A DNA stretch of 64,000 nucleotides from Tetrahymena elliotti 4EA (Eukaryota; Ciliophora; Oligohymenophorea; Hymenostomatida; Tetrahymenidae), in assembly GCA_000231825.2 (NCBI GenBank), contig JH720325.1, positions 733,766 to 797,765 of the forward strand. The letters are read 5' to 3'. The translations under genes were made by a program, and so were the position numbers. How positions within the stretch are numbered: the stretch's first letter is position 1; the number at the start of each line of letters is the position of its first letter. Positions 1 through 12,861 of the stretch are shown here, in pieces. The notes beneath the pieces are model-generated. The model was not told where the DNA came from. It saw nothing but the letters and a program-made list of their open reading frames with translations, and did not search any database.

Positions 1-2315
1 GATAATATAAATCCTCTTTGCTTACCTTGCCATTATTCTTGTAAAAATTGTTTAGGAGGTAACAGTAATTAGAATTGTATTGATTGTAGTGAATCAAAAT
101 AAAGGATTAAGGTTTTATAATAAAACTCTGATAAATTTATATGTATGTGCAAAGAAGCATTTTTTGACAATGGAAGTAGTGAATAATGCACAGCATGTGA
201 TATAACATGTAAAATTGTATTAATTAATCTAATTCAGGTTGTACCTAATGTTATTATGATGAAAGGAATTTTTATCTAAATCAATAAAATTAATGTATTT
301 GTCAACCCTTTAACAAGAGTTTTCGTTCCAAAAAATATTAACTTGACTAACAGTTTGGGTAGTTGCGATTGCAAAGAAGGATATTTTGAGGTTGGAGAGT
401 CTGAATGTCAAAAATTTCATTCTAGTTGTGAGGCTTGCAAAGATTAAGCTAATTTTTGTTTAAAGTGCCCTCCCCAATCAATAAGCCATCGATATTAATC
501 TTCATTAGGTAAGTGTGATTGTTTGCCTGAATATAGAGAAGATAAAAGTGGATTTTGTGTTTCTTGTCCATATGATTGCTTAACTTGTGACATTGAAAAA
601 AAATGTACAAGTTGTGTAGCAGATCAAAGGTAATTAGATACATAAACAAATAGATGCACTTGCTATAGGGGCACTTTTGAAAAAGAAGACAGAAGCTGCT
701 AACCTTGCAATTTAAATTGTGAGAATTGTAAACAAAAATCTAACATTTGTACAGTTTGCCATCCTAATTCCTATCTTAATTACTTCAAAGAATGCATTTG
801 TTAAGATGGATTTTATGAGGATCTAGATTTTTATTCATAAAATAAATATTTACCTAGAAAATAAATATCTCTTCTCACATGTTGATTTATTATTGCAAAT
901 TTTACAGGTTGGAGACCATTTTTTGCATAAGTCAGTTTTATCATGTGATAGTAAATTTACAATATTCAATTCTCAAACTTAAATGTGTGAATGTTTTTAT
1001 GGTAGATAACAAATAATAAATAAAGATGGAAGCTTTGAATGCAAACTACTATATTCTTATAAGATAGATTATATTCCAGAAGAAAGTAAAAACATACATT
1101 AATTTATCTTAAAAATAATGAGTGAGATTTATCCTGTATTTGGATTTATTTGCTTAATTCAATTAATAGCTGAAAATTTAACTCTATCTAGCTTAATTTT
1201 TTAAAGATTTTTGATATTTAACTGTTACTATACTTAAACATAATACATTTAGATACTATAAAAGAATTCTTAAACAAATAAATTTTCAAGTACCTAAGTT
1301 ATATAAATTTATTTTAGAATCTTTTATAAAATGAATAAGAAGTCTACCTAATTTTAATTTAAAAGAATATGGTATATCTACTAATATCTACAAGTAAGGA
1401 GGAGGAGCTTTTTTATTAATATTAATTTTGTATTTCCTTCATTTAATCTTAAGAAAAACTATTTTTCATGATAGATACACACTTATAGATTCCTATTACA
1501 AAGCCAATTGGTTAAGGATTAAGATATCAAGAGTATTTAATCTTTACTATTTTAATTTATTTTATTTTCTTGAGGGGATTCTATCAAATTATCTTTTATT
1601 CACTTCTTTTCAAGGATCTCAAGATAGTCGAAATTAGATTAAAATTCCATCAATATTGGTTATTAGTTATTTTATTTTTAATTCTTCTTTAAAAACTATT
1701 TTTTGCTAAAAAATCTTGTAAGATTCAAAAAATATAATAATTCCAAATAAGAATGAGAAAATAAGGTCTTTCAGAATATTCTTCATCCGATAACTTGTAG
1801 CTTGTTTATTTTATTACATATATTTTTCTCTAATAAATTAATGGCAAATGGTTTTGATGATAGTTTATAGGATAGCTTTTTGTTTACCAACTATTTTCAT
1901 AAAATTTAGATTCAAAAATATTTTGAAAATAATTTTTTTAATTTAAGAATTAGAATATATTTCAATACTAATCTACAGCCTACTATTATCTATTTTAGTA
2001 TAAAAGAATTTTTTAAGTGAAGAACACATTAAAAAAATATTGTAGCAGTGCTTTGTATTTAATGTTCTGGTAGTGTCTTAAGTTTTATATTGCTTGGTAA
2101 CTATTATTGCTTAACTCATTATTTAGTTTGCCTCTTTGGTTGATAAAAAATATGATTGTTAATAAAGATAAGATTTAATTTTTTATTTACTGTAATCTAT
2201 CAAAAATTAATAGACTCCCCCTTTATCAAATTAATTGAATTTTTAGGTAAAAAATTCTTGTTTTAAATACAAATTGGGTATTAAAATAGAATATAGTAAA
2301 GTATTTTGTAAATGA
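1..2315 (+). pseudogene. Cys-rich, multi-TM surface-type protein, 5' truncated and frame-broken
   Basis: The gene enters from the left edge and ends at TGA 2313-2315. The first 880 bases encode repeated CxxC-type cysteine modules (for example CKNC, CLPC, CPYDC) like the furin/growth-factor-receptor-like Cys-rich repeats common in ciliate surface proteins. About 1100-2250 encodes many hydrophobic segments, a multi-pass C-terminal region. The reading frame is not continuous. Cys spacing is correct in frame 1 to about 210, then in frame 3 for 211-335, in frame 1 again to about 835, in frame 2 to about 1466, and in frame 3 to the stop. Frames 1-3 here mean codons starting at positions 1, 2 or 3 modulo 3. 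The first switch falls inside a CKNC motif that lacks one A (211-214), and the second in an A-run (330-335). An intron cannot explain the first switch. Seen: motifs and frame breaks. Inferred: decayed member of a large family, or sequence errors. Confidence 0.65.
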
Positions 2316-3648
2316 AATTAAATATAAAAAAAGAAACAAAAAAACTAATATATAACCATAAATCAAACAGTAAAAATAACCTGAATCTTTCAAAAAGTAA
2401 TTAACATATTTTTTACTTGTTAAATTATAAAATAATCAGAAACTAATTCTTTAAAACCTTTAACCAATTCAAAATAGATTATCTGCTTTTTTATTTATGA
2501 ATAATTTTATTTTTTTTATGTCATTAAAATAGAAAAATATGAAAGTTTTTAAAAAAATGCTCGCTTCCAGAAATTTAGAATTTCATCTATTTCTTCTAAC
2601 CAGAAGTAATTAAAGAAAAAAATTATCTTAATAGTAGTATTATTATGGAGTTTTTATTCTATTTTATTCTAATTTAAAATGAAATTCTACAAGATAGGTA
2701 AATAAAGTCTAAATAGATAATATTAAATATTTAGAAGATTTGTATTACATCAGATTAATTTTAAATTATTTTAAGTCAAAAATACTAATTAATTTATTTT
2801 TTATGAAAAAACTGCAAAAGTATTTTAGGTTGTTTTGTAGAAATTTAATGTTTCATTAATTTTATTAGAAAAATTAAGTAATTCTAATTGTTTTTTGTTA
2901 TATGTTATTTCGATGATGTAAAACTTAGAATAATTTTTTAATCTTAAGTATGCTTGATTGATTAACTATTTTCAATTTATGCTCAGCTTTTAAACATTGA
3001 ATGTTTTATGTTGCTAATTAAATTCTTATAAGAGTAAGGTGGGGATATTCTGAAGCAAATAAAATAAATGAGGTCAAATGAAATTCATGGGTTTAGAGAA
3101 TATAATTTTTTCACACATATAAGGTAAGAGTAAAAGTTCTTCTAATAGAATAATTTATAATTTGTAATATTATGTTATTATAAATTGTTTATAAATTAGT
3201 AAGAATTTTATGGTGTCATTAAAAGGACTAGTAATCTAATATAAATTGATAATAAATAAACATCTATTAGGTTTTTGCATCAAAGCTTATATTGCTTAAA
3301 AGCCTCCTTAACTTTGAAATGAATGAAAAAATAAATATATTTTTTTAAAAGACTGTCTTTCTTGCATTTACTTATTTATTAACAATGGCAGAAAATTTTA
3401 GTTAAAAGATAAGTAATTTATTTATTTAGTTAGTTAGCAAAAAGGAATAATTTACTATATATGTACTTACGCTATTGATTTATTAAAAGAATTAGATTAT
3501 CAAAATCAATAAAAAATAAAGAAGATTAGATAAAATATATAAGAAACCAGCTAAAAACAAATAAACTATCAAAAACATTACAAAGCAAGCATAAATATTA
3601 GAAAATTGCTAATAATTATTCCTAGTCAAGTAAAAATAACCATTTAAA
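2316..3648. other. AT-rich intergenic DNA with a weak two-exon ORF candidate
   Basis: Mostly low-complexity A/T. One possible tiny gene is phase-consistent: 3068-3123 joined to 3200-3317, giving 57 residues ending at TGA 3315-3317. The protein-like character is weak and the stretch may be chance, so it is not called as a gene. Confidence 0.4.
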
Positions 3649-6600
3649 ATGTCTGATATCAAAAAAGAAAACGAAGAAACCTAAACCATTAATGTAATTT
3701 TTTATATTTTTATTGAGCAAGCAAATATTTTGGAGGACTATTTTAGCAAAAAGTTTAAGTCAAGTAAATCATCATTTGATCTCATTTTCATTTACTACAT
3801 TTACTGACTTAAAGAGTTTCAATTAGCTATTTTCAAGCAAAAACTATTAAGATAGATCTTAAGGATTCTTTAAACCAAAATGAAATTTAACATATTATTA
3901 CAATAAAAATATTTTAAAATTATTTTTTTAACTAAAAGTCTTCGAATAAGAAATCAATCAGATTTGTCCAAGAATAGTGTGATCAAGATGAATAAATTCC
4001 ATCAGGAAACCTACAAAAATCAGTGGTAACTCAAATAAAAAACAAATTAAAATATTTAAGATAGTATTAAAGTATTTTATATGATAAATGTCATATCAAT
4101 TAAATAAAGCGATCCTCAAAAATAGGATTTAGTGAAGTTTGTTCACTATAGAAAGATTAAAGTTTCCTTCATTTATTTTTTATTTCAAAAATCTAATTAT
4201 TTCTTTCCTTTTAAATAAGAATAATGAAAGCATAAATTTTTTAACTTGTTAAATAGAACACTAGTAGAGCAGTAAGTGATTCTACACGTGAAGGAGAGGA
4301 AGTAGAGGGAGATATTGATGATATAATTGGTGAAGATCAATCTAAATTTAAACATATTAAGAGCATTGATGTTATTCTACCTCCTTGCGAGGATAGGTTG
4401 ATTGAAACAGTTTCCCCTTCAAAGAAAGGAGAAAAAAGTTTGAATGCAAGTAGTCTTTAAAGTGAAAATTAAGATGACAATCTTTCAGTGCATTTTGGGG
4501 GATTAGAAATTTTAGATGAAAATGAAGGTGAACTTCCAAAATTCGAATATGAACCTGATGATGTTCCCATTAAAAGTATATTAAAAAACGATTTAAACCG
4601 CTCTAGAAATATATCATTTGATGTTAGGTAATAATAATCTAACAATATTTCAATAATATTTACCTCTAAAAAATAATTTATTTAATTTTAAGATAGTGAT
4701 TAATTCTTATTTTATTCACTTAAAAAATTAATTTTTTTACAATAGCTTCATTATATTATGTAATTTTTTTTCATATTTCAATAATAATTTATTACTAAAA
4801 AAATAGAATGCTAAAAGATATTGAGGGTAAGATTATTAGTCATGATAATTTATCGGTGAATCAAGATGATTAAAATGATAATGATTCTAGAAATTCGATA
4901 TTAAAAAATTGCTAATTTAATGAAGATTCTATTAGTTAAGGTAGATCATAAGGGTCAGGTATTATGAATAAAAGTATGGATTCAAATGAAGATGAAGATG
5001 ATTATTTCTAAGATGATAATTAACAAGAACATAAAATTGAATTTCGTAATAGATTGGATAGTGAAGTCAGATTTAAATTAGTGCCAACTGTCTAAGAAGC
5101 TTCTGAAAAACCTATTGACACAAGTATTGCCAAAAGAAATTCACTACTTTTCCCTGCTTACTCAATCTTGAAGAATAGCCCACTTGTGCAACCATCTGAG
5201 TTTAAATCACTTAAATAAATAGAAAAAGTAGCCAACCACAGTCATCGTAACAGTACTGATTAAAATACTTAAAAAATACATGATGACAATGAGAGCGCAG
5301 AAGAAAGTGAAGATAGCTAAGATAAAGAAGAATCTGATGTTCGTTTTGTAGGTGATATAATCTTACAAGATGAGAGTGCCTACAAATTCAAGTATAATCC
5401 TGAAGAAAACCCTAAAAAACCTATTATCAAAAGAGGATCATGCATAACCCATGCTATGACTCCCACGGCAAGTATGTCTTCTTAATTCGCATCGATAGGA
5501 TTCAGTAATGTCAGGAATGAAGAAAATAAAAGAAAACGTATGTCTTATGATTTTTTGAACCTTAAGAATGTTGATGGAAAAGTAATTAAGCATTGGTAAT
5601 AAAAAATTATAGAAGATACCACTATAACAGAGGATTAGAATAGAGATATTAAGTTCGGAGGTATTGAAATACTTGAAACAGATAAACTCGGTGATTAGGC
5701 TCATATTGCTTCAAAAGCTATTAAACCTCAAAAGCCTATTCTTAAACCTAATAGAGCTCGTAGTTGCTCTTTAGATTTTAAAAAGCCTATCAAAAATATA
5801 GATGGTGTCTACATTCGTAAAACTCAAAACTAAGAAGAAAATTAAAATGAAGATGATGAAAAAGTTGTTCATTTCGGAGATACAAAATAAGCAGATGAAA
5901 ATGCTGCTAATAATGCAAATCTTGGTGCCACATAAAATCTAAATCAGCCTAAATAAATTACAATTAATTTGAATTTGATTCGATAGTATAATTCTTAAAC
6001 AGAAGAGTAGCAAAAACAAAATGAAGAATCCAATAAAAAATCTATTCTAAAAAGATCTTCTAGCGTTTAAATGAGAAAGAACCCTACTTTTAATACTTCT
6101 AATGATAATACTCCTACTACAAAAAAGAAAAGTAATTTCTCAAATCGTAAAATTGAAATTAAGGAGACTCAAGGATTTGATGTTCCAACTTCTGAAATTT
6201 TCACTGCCAACTGGACTTCTGTTCGCAACGATTATATTGAATCTGCATTAAAATTCTTAGTGGTAAAAATCAGATTCTTGTTAAATTTTAAAATAATATG
6301 AAATATTTATTTTGATTAATACAAATAGAGAATAGACACTAAAAACTTATCTCAGATATTTTAACATGGAATGTAACCTCAACTTTTCAGCCAAATAATT
6401 GAAGTACTCCATGAGAGAACTGAAAAGTAAATGAATTGTGATGATTAAAATAATTTAAGATTTTTTTAATTAAATTTAAAGTGATGCTTTTGTTAAATCT
6501 TACATTGAAAATCTGTACAAAATCAAGAATTTCTAATCACTATTGTACATAAATAAGTACCAACAAGATAGTAAATCGATACTTCATTATTTTTTTTTGT

Positions 6601-6743
6601 TTTTTTAGTTTTGTTAAATTTATTCAACATAAAAATAATTAGCCATCTAAGAAATCCTTGATTCACTAGAATAAAGTCACTCTATTGATGAGTTCACTTA
6701 CAATTAGCTTTGTTAGATCTATATATTAAAATAAAATGATTGA
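3649..6743 (+). CDS. RPAP3_C-domain protein with repeated SILK- and RVxF-like motifs
   Basis: Eight exons (3649-3693, 3852-4025, 4110-4136, 4257-4627, 4807-6262, 6329-6426, 6482-6570, 6643-6743) join in phase to give 786 residues. The C-terminus (about residue 665 on) matches the RPAP3 C-terminal helical domain in pattern: an ANWTSVRND-like entry, then FLVRIDTKNLSQIF, IIEVLHERTE and IQEILDSL. This domain occurs in R2TP/dynein-assembly cochaperones such as RPAP3, SPAG1 and CCDC103. The long acidic, Q/N-rich middle carries repeated units with a [VI]xFGGxEIL core and a following [SP]I[LI]K element. Exact SILK tetrapeptides lie at 4575-4586, 4895-4906, 5162-5173 and 6041-6052, with variants PIIK and PILK. 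RVxF-like elements are KSIRF (3951-3965), RDIKF (5642-5656) and KVVHF (5861-5875). Known: SILK and RVxF are PP1-docking motifs. Inferred: a scaffold or cochaperone adaptor. The first two exons are the least certain; exon 3 has only 27 nt. Confidence 0.75.
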
Positions 6744-7588
6744 AAAACAAACATACCTGAATTTTTTACAAATATTTTCTAATACCAAATTTCTTATATG
6801 AAAAAGAACAGTATGATTTATAAATCAATTATCTATCATTCTATCTGTATGCAATCTAAGCAACTAGAATAGTTAATTATTTAGTAATGGCCATTTAATA
6901 TAATAAAACTAAAATCATACGTATAAAATAACCAACCACAATTGAATCAAAATAAACTTTTTAGTAAATATAAAAATACTTAAACTTGATAAGATAACCT
7001 AAAATTAAATGGCTTAACCCATTTTTATTAATATTAAATTAATTGTAACTAATTATTATTTATTATCAATAGATATGTATAAACGTAAATAGGATTTTAA
7101 CTCTTTTAGTAAAAAATTATTTTTCAAAATATTTTTTAATCAATTTTAAATGTAAAGAAGAAACTTTAATTAAGTCATCTAGAAATAAAATTGAAGACTT
7201 AAAATAAAAGAATAAAGAGTTTATAACAACTATTTTTATTTTTTATTTAAATTAGTAAGAGTATTGTAAATTTAAAATTTAAACTATAATTCATTATGAA
7301 TTTATTTTTTAAAAAATTCTAAGGTACAAAATTTAAACATCTAAATGTAATGATTTAATAGATTTGCATCTAATTTTTAAAATTAATATTATACATAAAA
7401 ATGCTAAGTCTAAACTATTTATAAATTTGCCAACTAGTTTTTCAATTAAAAATCTTTTTTACAGAGAGAGAGAAACAAACATTATTAAATATTTTTTTAA
7501 ACAAACTTTTGGCTGTGTAAAAGGATAATTTAGTTAAAATTTGATAATGTAATTTAGGTCTTAATAATGTATAATAAACATGTTGATG
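6744..7588. other. AT-rich intergenic DNA between convergent genes
   Basis: Separates the RPAP3_C gene from the tandem-GAF gene, whose 3' ends face each other. Only A/T-rich sequence with short homopolymers is seen; no gene or RNA is recognised. Confidence 0.5.
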
Positions 7589-10500
7589 TCACAATTATGT
7601 TTGATTATTCATACTATAGCTAGAATTACTATTTTATCTTTTTTCTTTTAATTAAATATTGTAATTAAGGTGGCTGTTTAAAATCTATTGTTATTGCTAT
7701 GAATTATAAATTGGTCCTCTTGATCCTTTAGATTGAATAACAGGAGACACTACTGATTTAGTTGAATGTGATCTTGTTTTTAAAGCTTTTGTTTTAATTT
7801 ATTCAATTTAACTTTCAAAAAAATTCTTTTATTCTTACAACTTTGTATTAATTTGTTGTTCATATTTATGTAGTTTTTCGATACAATGTCCAATAAGACT
7901 ACCAACATTTTGTATGATTTCTTTGTATAAAATATCCATTTTTAGTACTTTTTTTCCAAGCTAAGTGTTAAGATATGCTACTTATAATGCCCCTAAGACT
8001 TAACTATTTGATATAATTGGGAGTGTATATGTTGGTAAATATGTATCTATGTCAGTTAAAGGGTTAAAATAAGAATGATGCTACTATTCAATCACTTCAA
8101 AATCCTATTTACTAGTTATACTCAAACCTATGATTCCTGTTCTTAATTCAAATTCTTCTTAAACAATAAAAAATTTTTTATTTCCTTTTGATTTAATATT
8201 CTTATTTCCTTCTTCTTCAACAAAATTTTATTCGAAATTTTGGTTGTCTTCTAAGTAATTTTTTGTAAATCTTTCTATTTTATTATTTGAGTTAATTAAA
8301 TAGATAACACATTTTTGAGTGCCAAAAATTTCTGTTAGAGCTTCTTATGCCTCAGCCATCAGTTCATTTATTTTATCAATTTCTAAAAGCCTTACATAAT
8401 TCTTTATAAAATAATTATATTAGTATAAAAAACTTTAATTTTACTTAGAGTAATCTTGAGATTCTTTGATTATTTAAAAAATTTTATTCATATATCATTC
8501 CTATAGAAATAATGTTTCCAGATACTCTAATTATGTTTTCAACTTTCATTTGATCATAAATATACTTTGCTTTATTTTTATAGTTTAAATTAACTATTTA
8601 AACAACACCTATTTCATAATTATTGAAATTAAATATTTGTTTTATCATAAAATAATAATACCCATTAGTCCGTTTTAATAATTTAGTAAAGGGATTAATA
8701 GAAGACTTTTTATATCAGGATGGAGAAGAGAGTCAATTTCTGGATCAAAGCGAGGGTCATATGCAATATCATCAACTTTAATCTTTTCAAGTGTTGTAAC
8801 TAAATGCTTTAATAAACCTCTTTAAGGTTTTATCCTAATTACAGAGTTATCACTCTTTTTAGACCAAAGTTCTTTTGTCTTTTCATCATAAATGTAAAAA
8901 AATATCTTTTAGCAATTGATGTTTCTTATGAGTTACTGGTGTAAATTATCCATAATTTCATTAAATCTTAAACTTTTTGACACATCAATACAAGATTCTA
9001 AAGATTTTTTCAACATCAACCCATAATCTAAAGAAATTACATAGTCAGTCAACAGTTTTTAGATACTTTCAGCAAATGATATTTATTAATCAGCTGGCTG
9101 TAAGCTTAATTTGTAAAAGAACTAAGTAGGATCCTCTACAAAATCTCCTATCCAATAATTTCTTGGGTTTTTTTTCGCTTTTTTTAAATCTTGCTCACCT
9201 GCTAAAAACATAATTTGATTTTCTTCATCAGCCAATTTTCTTTATTAATCTAATAAAATTTTTTATTTAAATATTTAAAAAAAAATAAAAATACGTTTTT
9301 TTGGTATTCTTAATGGAGATCTTTGGGAGCTGAGCATTCTGTTTGGTGTTTGTAAGTTCTAATTTTAACTACTTGTTATTGTAAAATTATTATTTTATTT
9401 TAAAGGTCTTGTACTACCACTTGAATTTAATAATCTTGTTTAAGGAGAATTAGTAGGAGACTATCTTGAAATAGCTTAAGTAAAGTTAAGATTTTTTTTG
9501 TTTTCATCTTCCTCATCACAATCTTCTTCAATCGTGGAGTCTTATTTATCATTATTTTTATCTAAATGGTCGTCTGATTAAAATGTTTCTAGAGTAGCAT
9601 AGAAGCTATTTCTTTTAATAGAAGGTTTATGTGTTTGCTGAGTTGCTGTTTAAAGGGTACTGCTTCTATTTCTAGCTGCAGAATTTCTTTTTGTATTAGG
9701 AGTTAAGACACTGCTTTTATTTGTTTAATCCCCACTTAGATATTTAGAATATCTGATGCTTTTAGTCATTAAATTTTAAGATTCGTTCATCATTTATTCA
9801 GGTGTTTAATCTTTTGGATCTCTTTCTATTTCTTCAATAGGAAGATTGTTTATCTTAATGTCTATTTTTTCACTTTTTTTTTCTTAATTTTCATTTGAGG
9901 TATTCTTAATTTATTCATTTTTCTTTTCATGATTTTGTTCAATATGAGAAGCAGATTTAGATCTATTGGCTTGGTTTTAAAGATTCTTAGTTGGTGTCTA
10001 TGGATTTAAACTATTTTGAGCCACATTTAGACTTTTATCATGTTTATTTTTTTAATTTTAATTTATTTAACTGAGGTTATCCTTGATTAGTATTTAATTT
10101 TTTTCATTGTTTTGTATAACTTTTATTTAAGAATTTTGATAATTCAAAGATTTTTCATTTTAACTCTAAGGTATTACAATTCCTGAGTATGGTCTTTTTG
10201 TGTTTTCTACTGAGGGTTTCAGATCTTATTAACCTTAACTTTCATTTAATTTACAAATACTTGAGCTTGGCCTTACAATAGATTATTCGACTTATAGAGA
10301 AGAGTTACCATCTTGTGACTTTTCTAAATTACTTGTACTGATTTTGTGAATCAATTATTTAGCATCTTACTATCTTTGTATTTAATCTCTTTCAACAAAT
10401 TTAGTTGGAGTATAAGAAGTTATTCCTTTTTAGAGAGAAGTAATATCTGAAACGCTCTAAGTACTTCTTTATTTCTTTTTAATCTTTATACTAAGATTCT

Positions 10501-11434
10501 TATAAGCTGAAGGTTATTGTTATAAATAGGGTTAAACTTTTCTCTCAGTATTGCTTTAAAGAATAAAGTTCTCATACTTTTCATAGTTATACATTTTATC
10601 CTATTCTCTATTGTAATAACCTGAATTCTCATTAGGTATAGTATTAATTTTTTAGCTTTAATTATTTTTTATAACTTTTGGAAATCCTTTTGAAAAATCA
10701 ACAAAAGTTTTATTTTAAGAATTAGGAACATCCAATACATATAAATTCTTTTCACTATCTTGCTTTTAAATTTTAATTTACTTTTATTAAACTAAGTTTT
10801 ACTCCTTCCAAGATTTGTCTTCAAATTTATCTACTTTTTGGTTTGAATTTTATTATTCATTTTTCTACATTTGCTAATTATTGTATTCTACTTCTTTCTT
10901 ATTTCCATTTTATTGTTTCTGAAGTTTGAGAACAGCTTCTTGTATCTAATTAGCTAATTCTGTTTGTTTCATTTTCTTTTCAGCGTTTTCTTCTGTCTCT
11001 ATTTTTTAAGCAGAGTTTATGGAGGCAGATCTTAAAATATTCTAAGAATTTTTTGAAAAAAAACTTCTTGCTGTATAATCTGGTTATTATTACTCAATTT
11101 AAGCTTCAAGTTTAGCAATTCTATTTTTTAAGTTTAGTATTTAGTGCTTTAAACTTTGACTTTCAGTAGCATAATGGGTCATTAATTCTTCTCTCTTTTA
11201 CAAAGCTATATCCTTGTATTTAATTTCATAAAGAAGCTATTCTTTTTCTTTGATCATTTTCCTCACCAATGCCTCAAATTTTTGGCAGCTTTTGCAAATT
11301 GAGTTATTTCTTGTCACCAAGGAATCATCCAATTATTCGTGTATTTTGATATTCTAGTTATTTACTTTGTTTTCTGATAAACTATTTACTTTTTCAGACT
11401 TGAAAATAGATTTCTTATAATTGTTTTCTTTCAT
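7589..11434 (-). CDS. Tandem GAF-domain protein with N-terminal coiled coil
   Basis: Start ATG at 11434-11432, stop TGA at 7589-7591. Introns at 9250-9294, 8609-8661 and 8402-8444 keep frame, giving 1234 residues. The N-terminus has a CKSC motif and a heptad-like coiled coil, followed by about 600 residues of polar Q/N/S/K-rich sequence. Residues about 780-950 read as a GAF fold: a helix with SLESCIDVSKSLRF, then IFFYIYDEKTKELW, an RGLLKHLV stretch and an IKSLLLIPLL strand. A second GAF fold follows at about 970-1140 (EALTEIFGTQKCVIYLI, then LPIISNSQVLGALQVAYL). GAF pairs usually bind cyclic nucleotides or other small ligands and drive an attached phosphodiesterase or cyclase, but no catalytic domain is present. 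It may therefore be a stand-alone sensor or scaffold. An apparent frame change near 8440 is fully explained by the third intron. The GAF call is by pattern; ligand unknown. Confidence 0.75.
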
Positions 11435-12861
11435 TTTATTATAAATATTAAAAATAATATGATTATTATTAAAGTAATGTAAATATCTGTTAAATTTCTG
11501 ATTTGATATTATGATTAGATTTATTAGTTGATTGCTATAATAATTATAGAGTTAAGTGCTATTTTACTAAATATCTAATTATTTGTTCATAACACAAAAT
11601 CAATCCAAAATAGCCATTCATATTTATGTTTAGATAAATACTTTAATTATAAATTTTACCTATCCCTTTACAAAATTTTTCATTCATTTAGTAAGCTATT
11701 AATTTTAAATATAATAAATTGATCATTTGATTAAATAATTTAACATTTAAATTTACTTTTCATAAATTATTTGTCTTAATTAAATTGATATTTAACATAA
11801 TTTATTAAGTGAAAGAAAATTAGTCTGTTTTGTTTTTTAAAATTGGAATAATGGTAGTCTTAATAAGTTTAAGAAAACAAAGTATACAAACTAAATATGA
11901 AATGATATTTTATAATTTTAACAATGTGTATGAAATAAAATAAAAGTTTAAAGTTCATTTTTAATTTTATTTCAAAAAACTTTAAATATTTTTATTTGAA
12001 GTTATAATTTTTAACTTTTTTTGATTTTTAAGTTTATGCTAAAAATTATTTAGTTGCTAAAAATAAAACCAAAACTTATAATTTAATGGTTTATCATACA
12101 GGGACATGATGAAAATTTTTTTTAAAATTAAGATTAAAAGAAAAATAAATTTATTAAACTAATTTTTGTGTTTATTCCATCTTCAAAATTTAAATTTACT
12201 TTGATCATAATTTAATCCTCAAATATTTTAACTTACAAATTATTTGTAAGCTATTTAAAAAGAATAAACTGCTAAAATTGTAAAGATGATTTTATTTGAA
12301 TTTAATTATTGTAAAATCGATATATTTTATTTTATTATTATTAAGAGACGAAGTAGTTCTCAATAAATTTAAATTTATTTTGATTGCTTTCATAAAGTAT
12401 AATAAACTTATCAGTTTTTTAGCAACACATCTTTTGAGAAAGAATTCAATTTTGTTACTCTTTCTTTATATCAATCAAGTTACTTATTTATTTGACCTTC
12501 TCTTTTTCATTATTTTCTCCTATATGTATTTTTTTTGATAAGAAAGTTAAGTAAATAATTGGTGAGTATAAATAAATAATGATTGTATGGCTAAAGAAGA
12601 GAAGTTTATCTTACATTTAATATTTTACTTATTAAATTAAGTGCATATCTCTCAATCACCTCAAAAATCTATATAAAGTATTAATAATTCAAGAAAAAGA
12701 ATACATAATCATCTCTTAAAAAATAGGTAAATAATATTCTAATTTCAAAAATCTGCTTTTAATGGGAAAGCTAGAAGAGTCAATCTTCATTATAAGCACA
12801 TTTTTTATATATTTAACTAAAATTTTAATATTTATCTTTATTAATTTTATAAAAAGCCAGC
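11435..12861. other. AT-rich intergenic region between divergent genes
   Basis: Lies upstream of both the GAF gene (-) and the four-TM gene (+), so both promoters should be here. An 80-codon hydrophobic frame at 12296-12538 is Leu/Ile/Phe-only in character and is taken as chance. No other signal is recognised. Confidence 0.5.

Noticed and set aside
8375..8485. Apparent single-base frameshift in the tandem GAF gene
   Set aside because: Fully explained by a 43-nt GT-AG intron at 8402-8444 that restores the second GAF frame.
12296..12538. 80-codon hydrophobic plus-strand ORF
   Set aside because: Composition is what random A/T sequence gives; no start context, neighbours or homology pattern.
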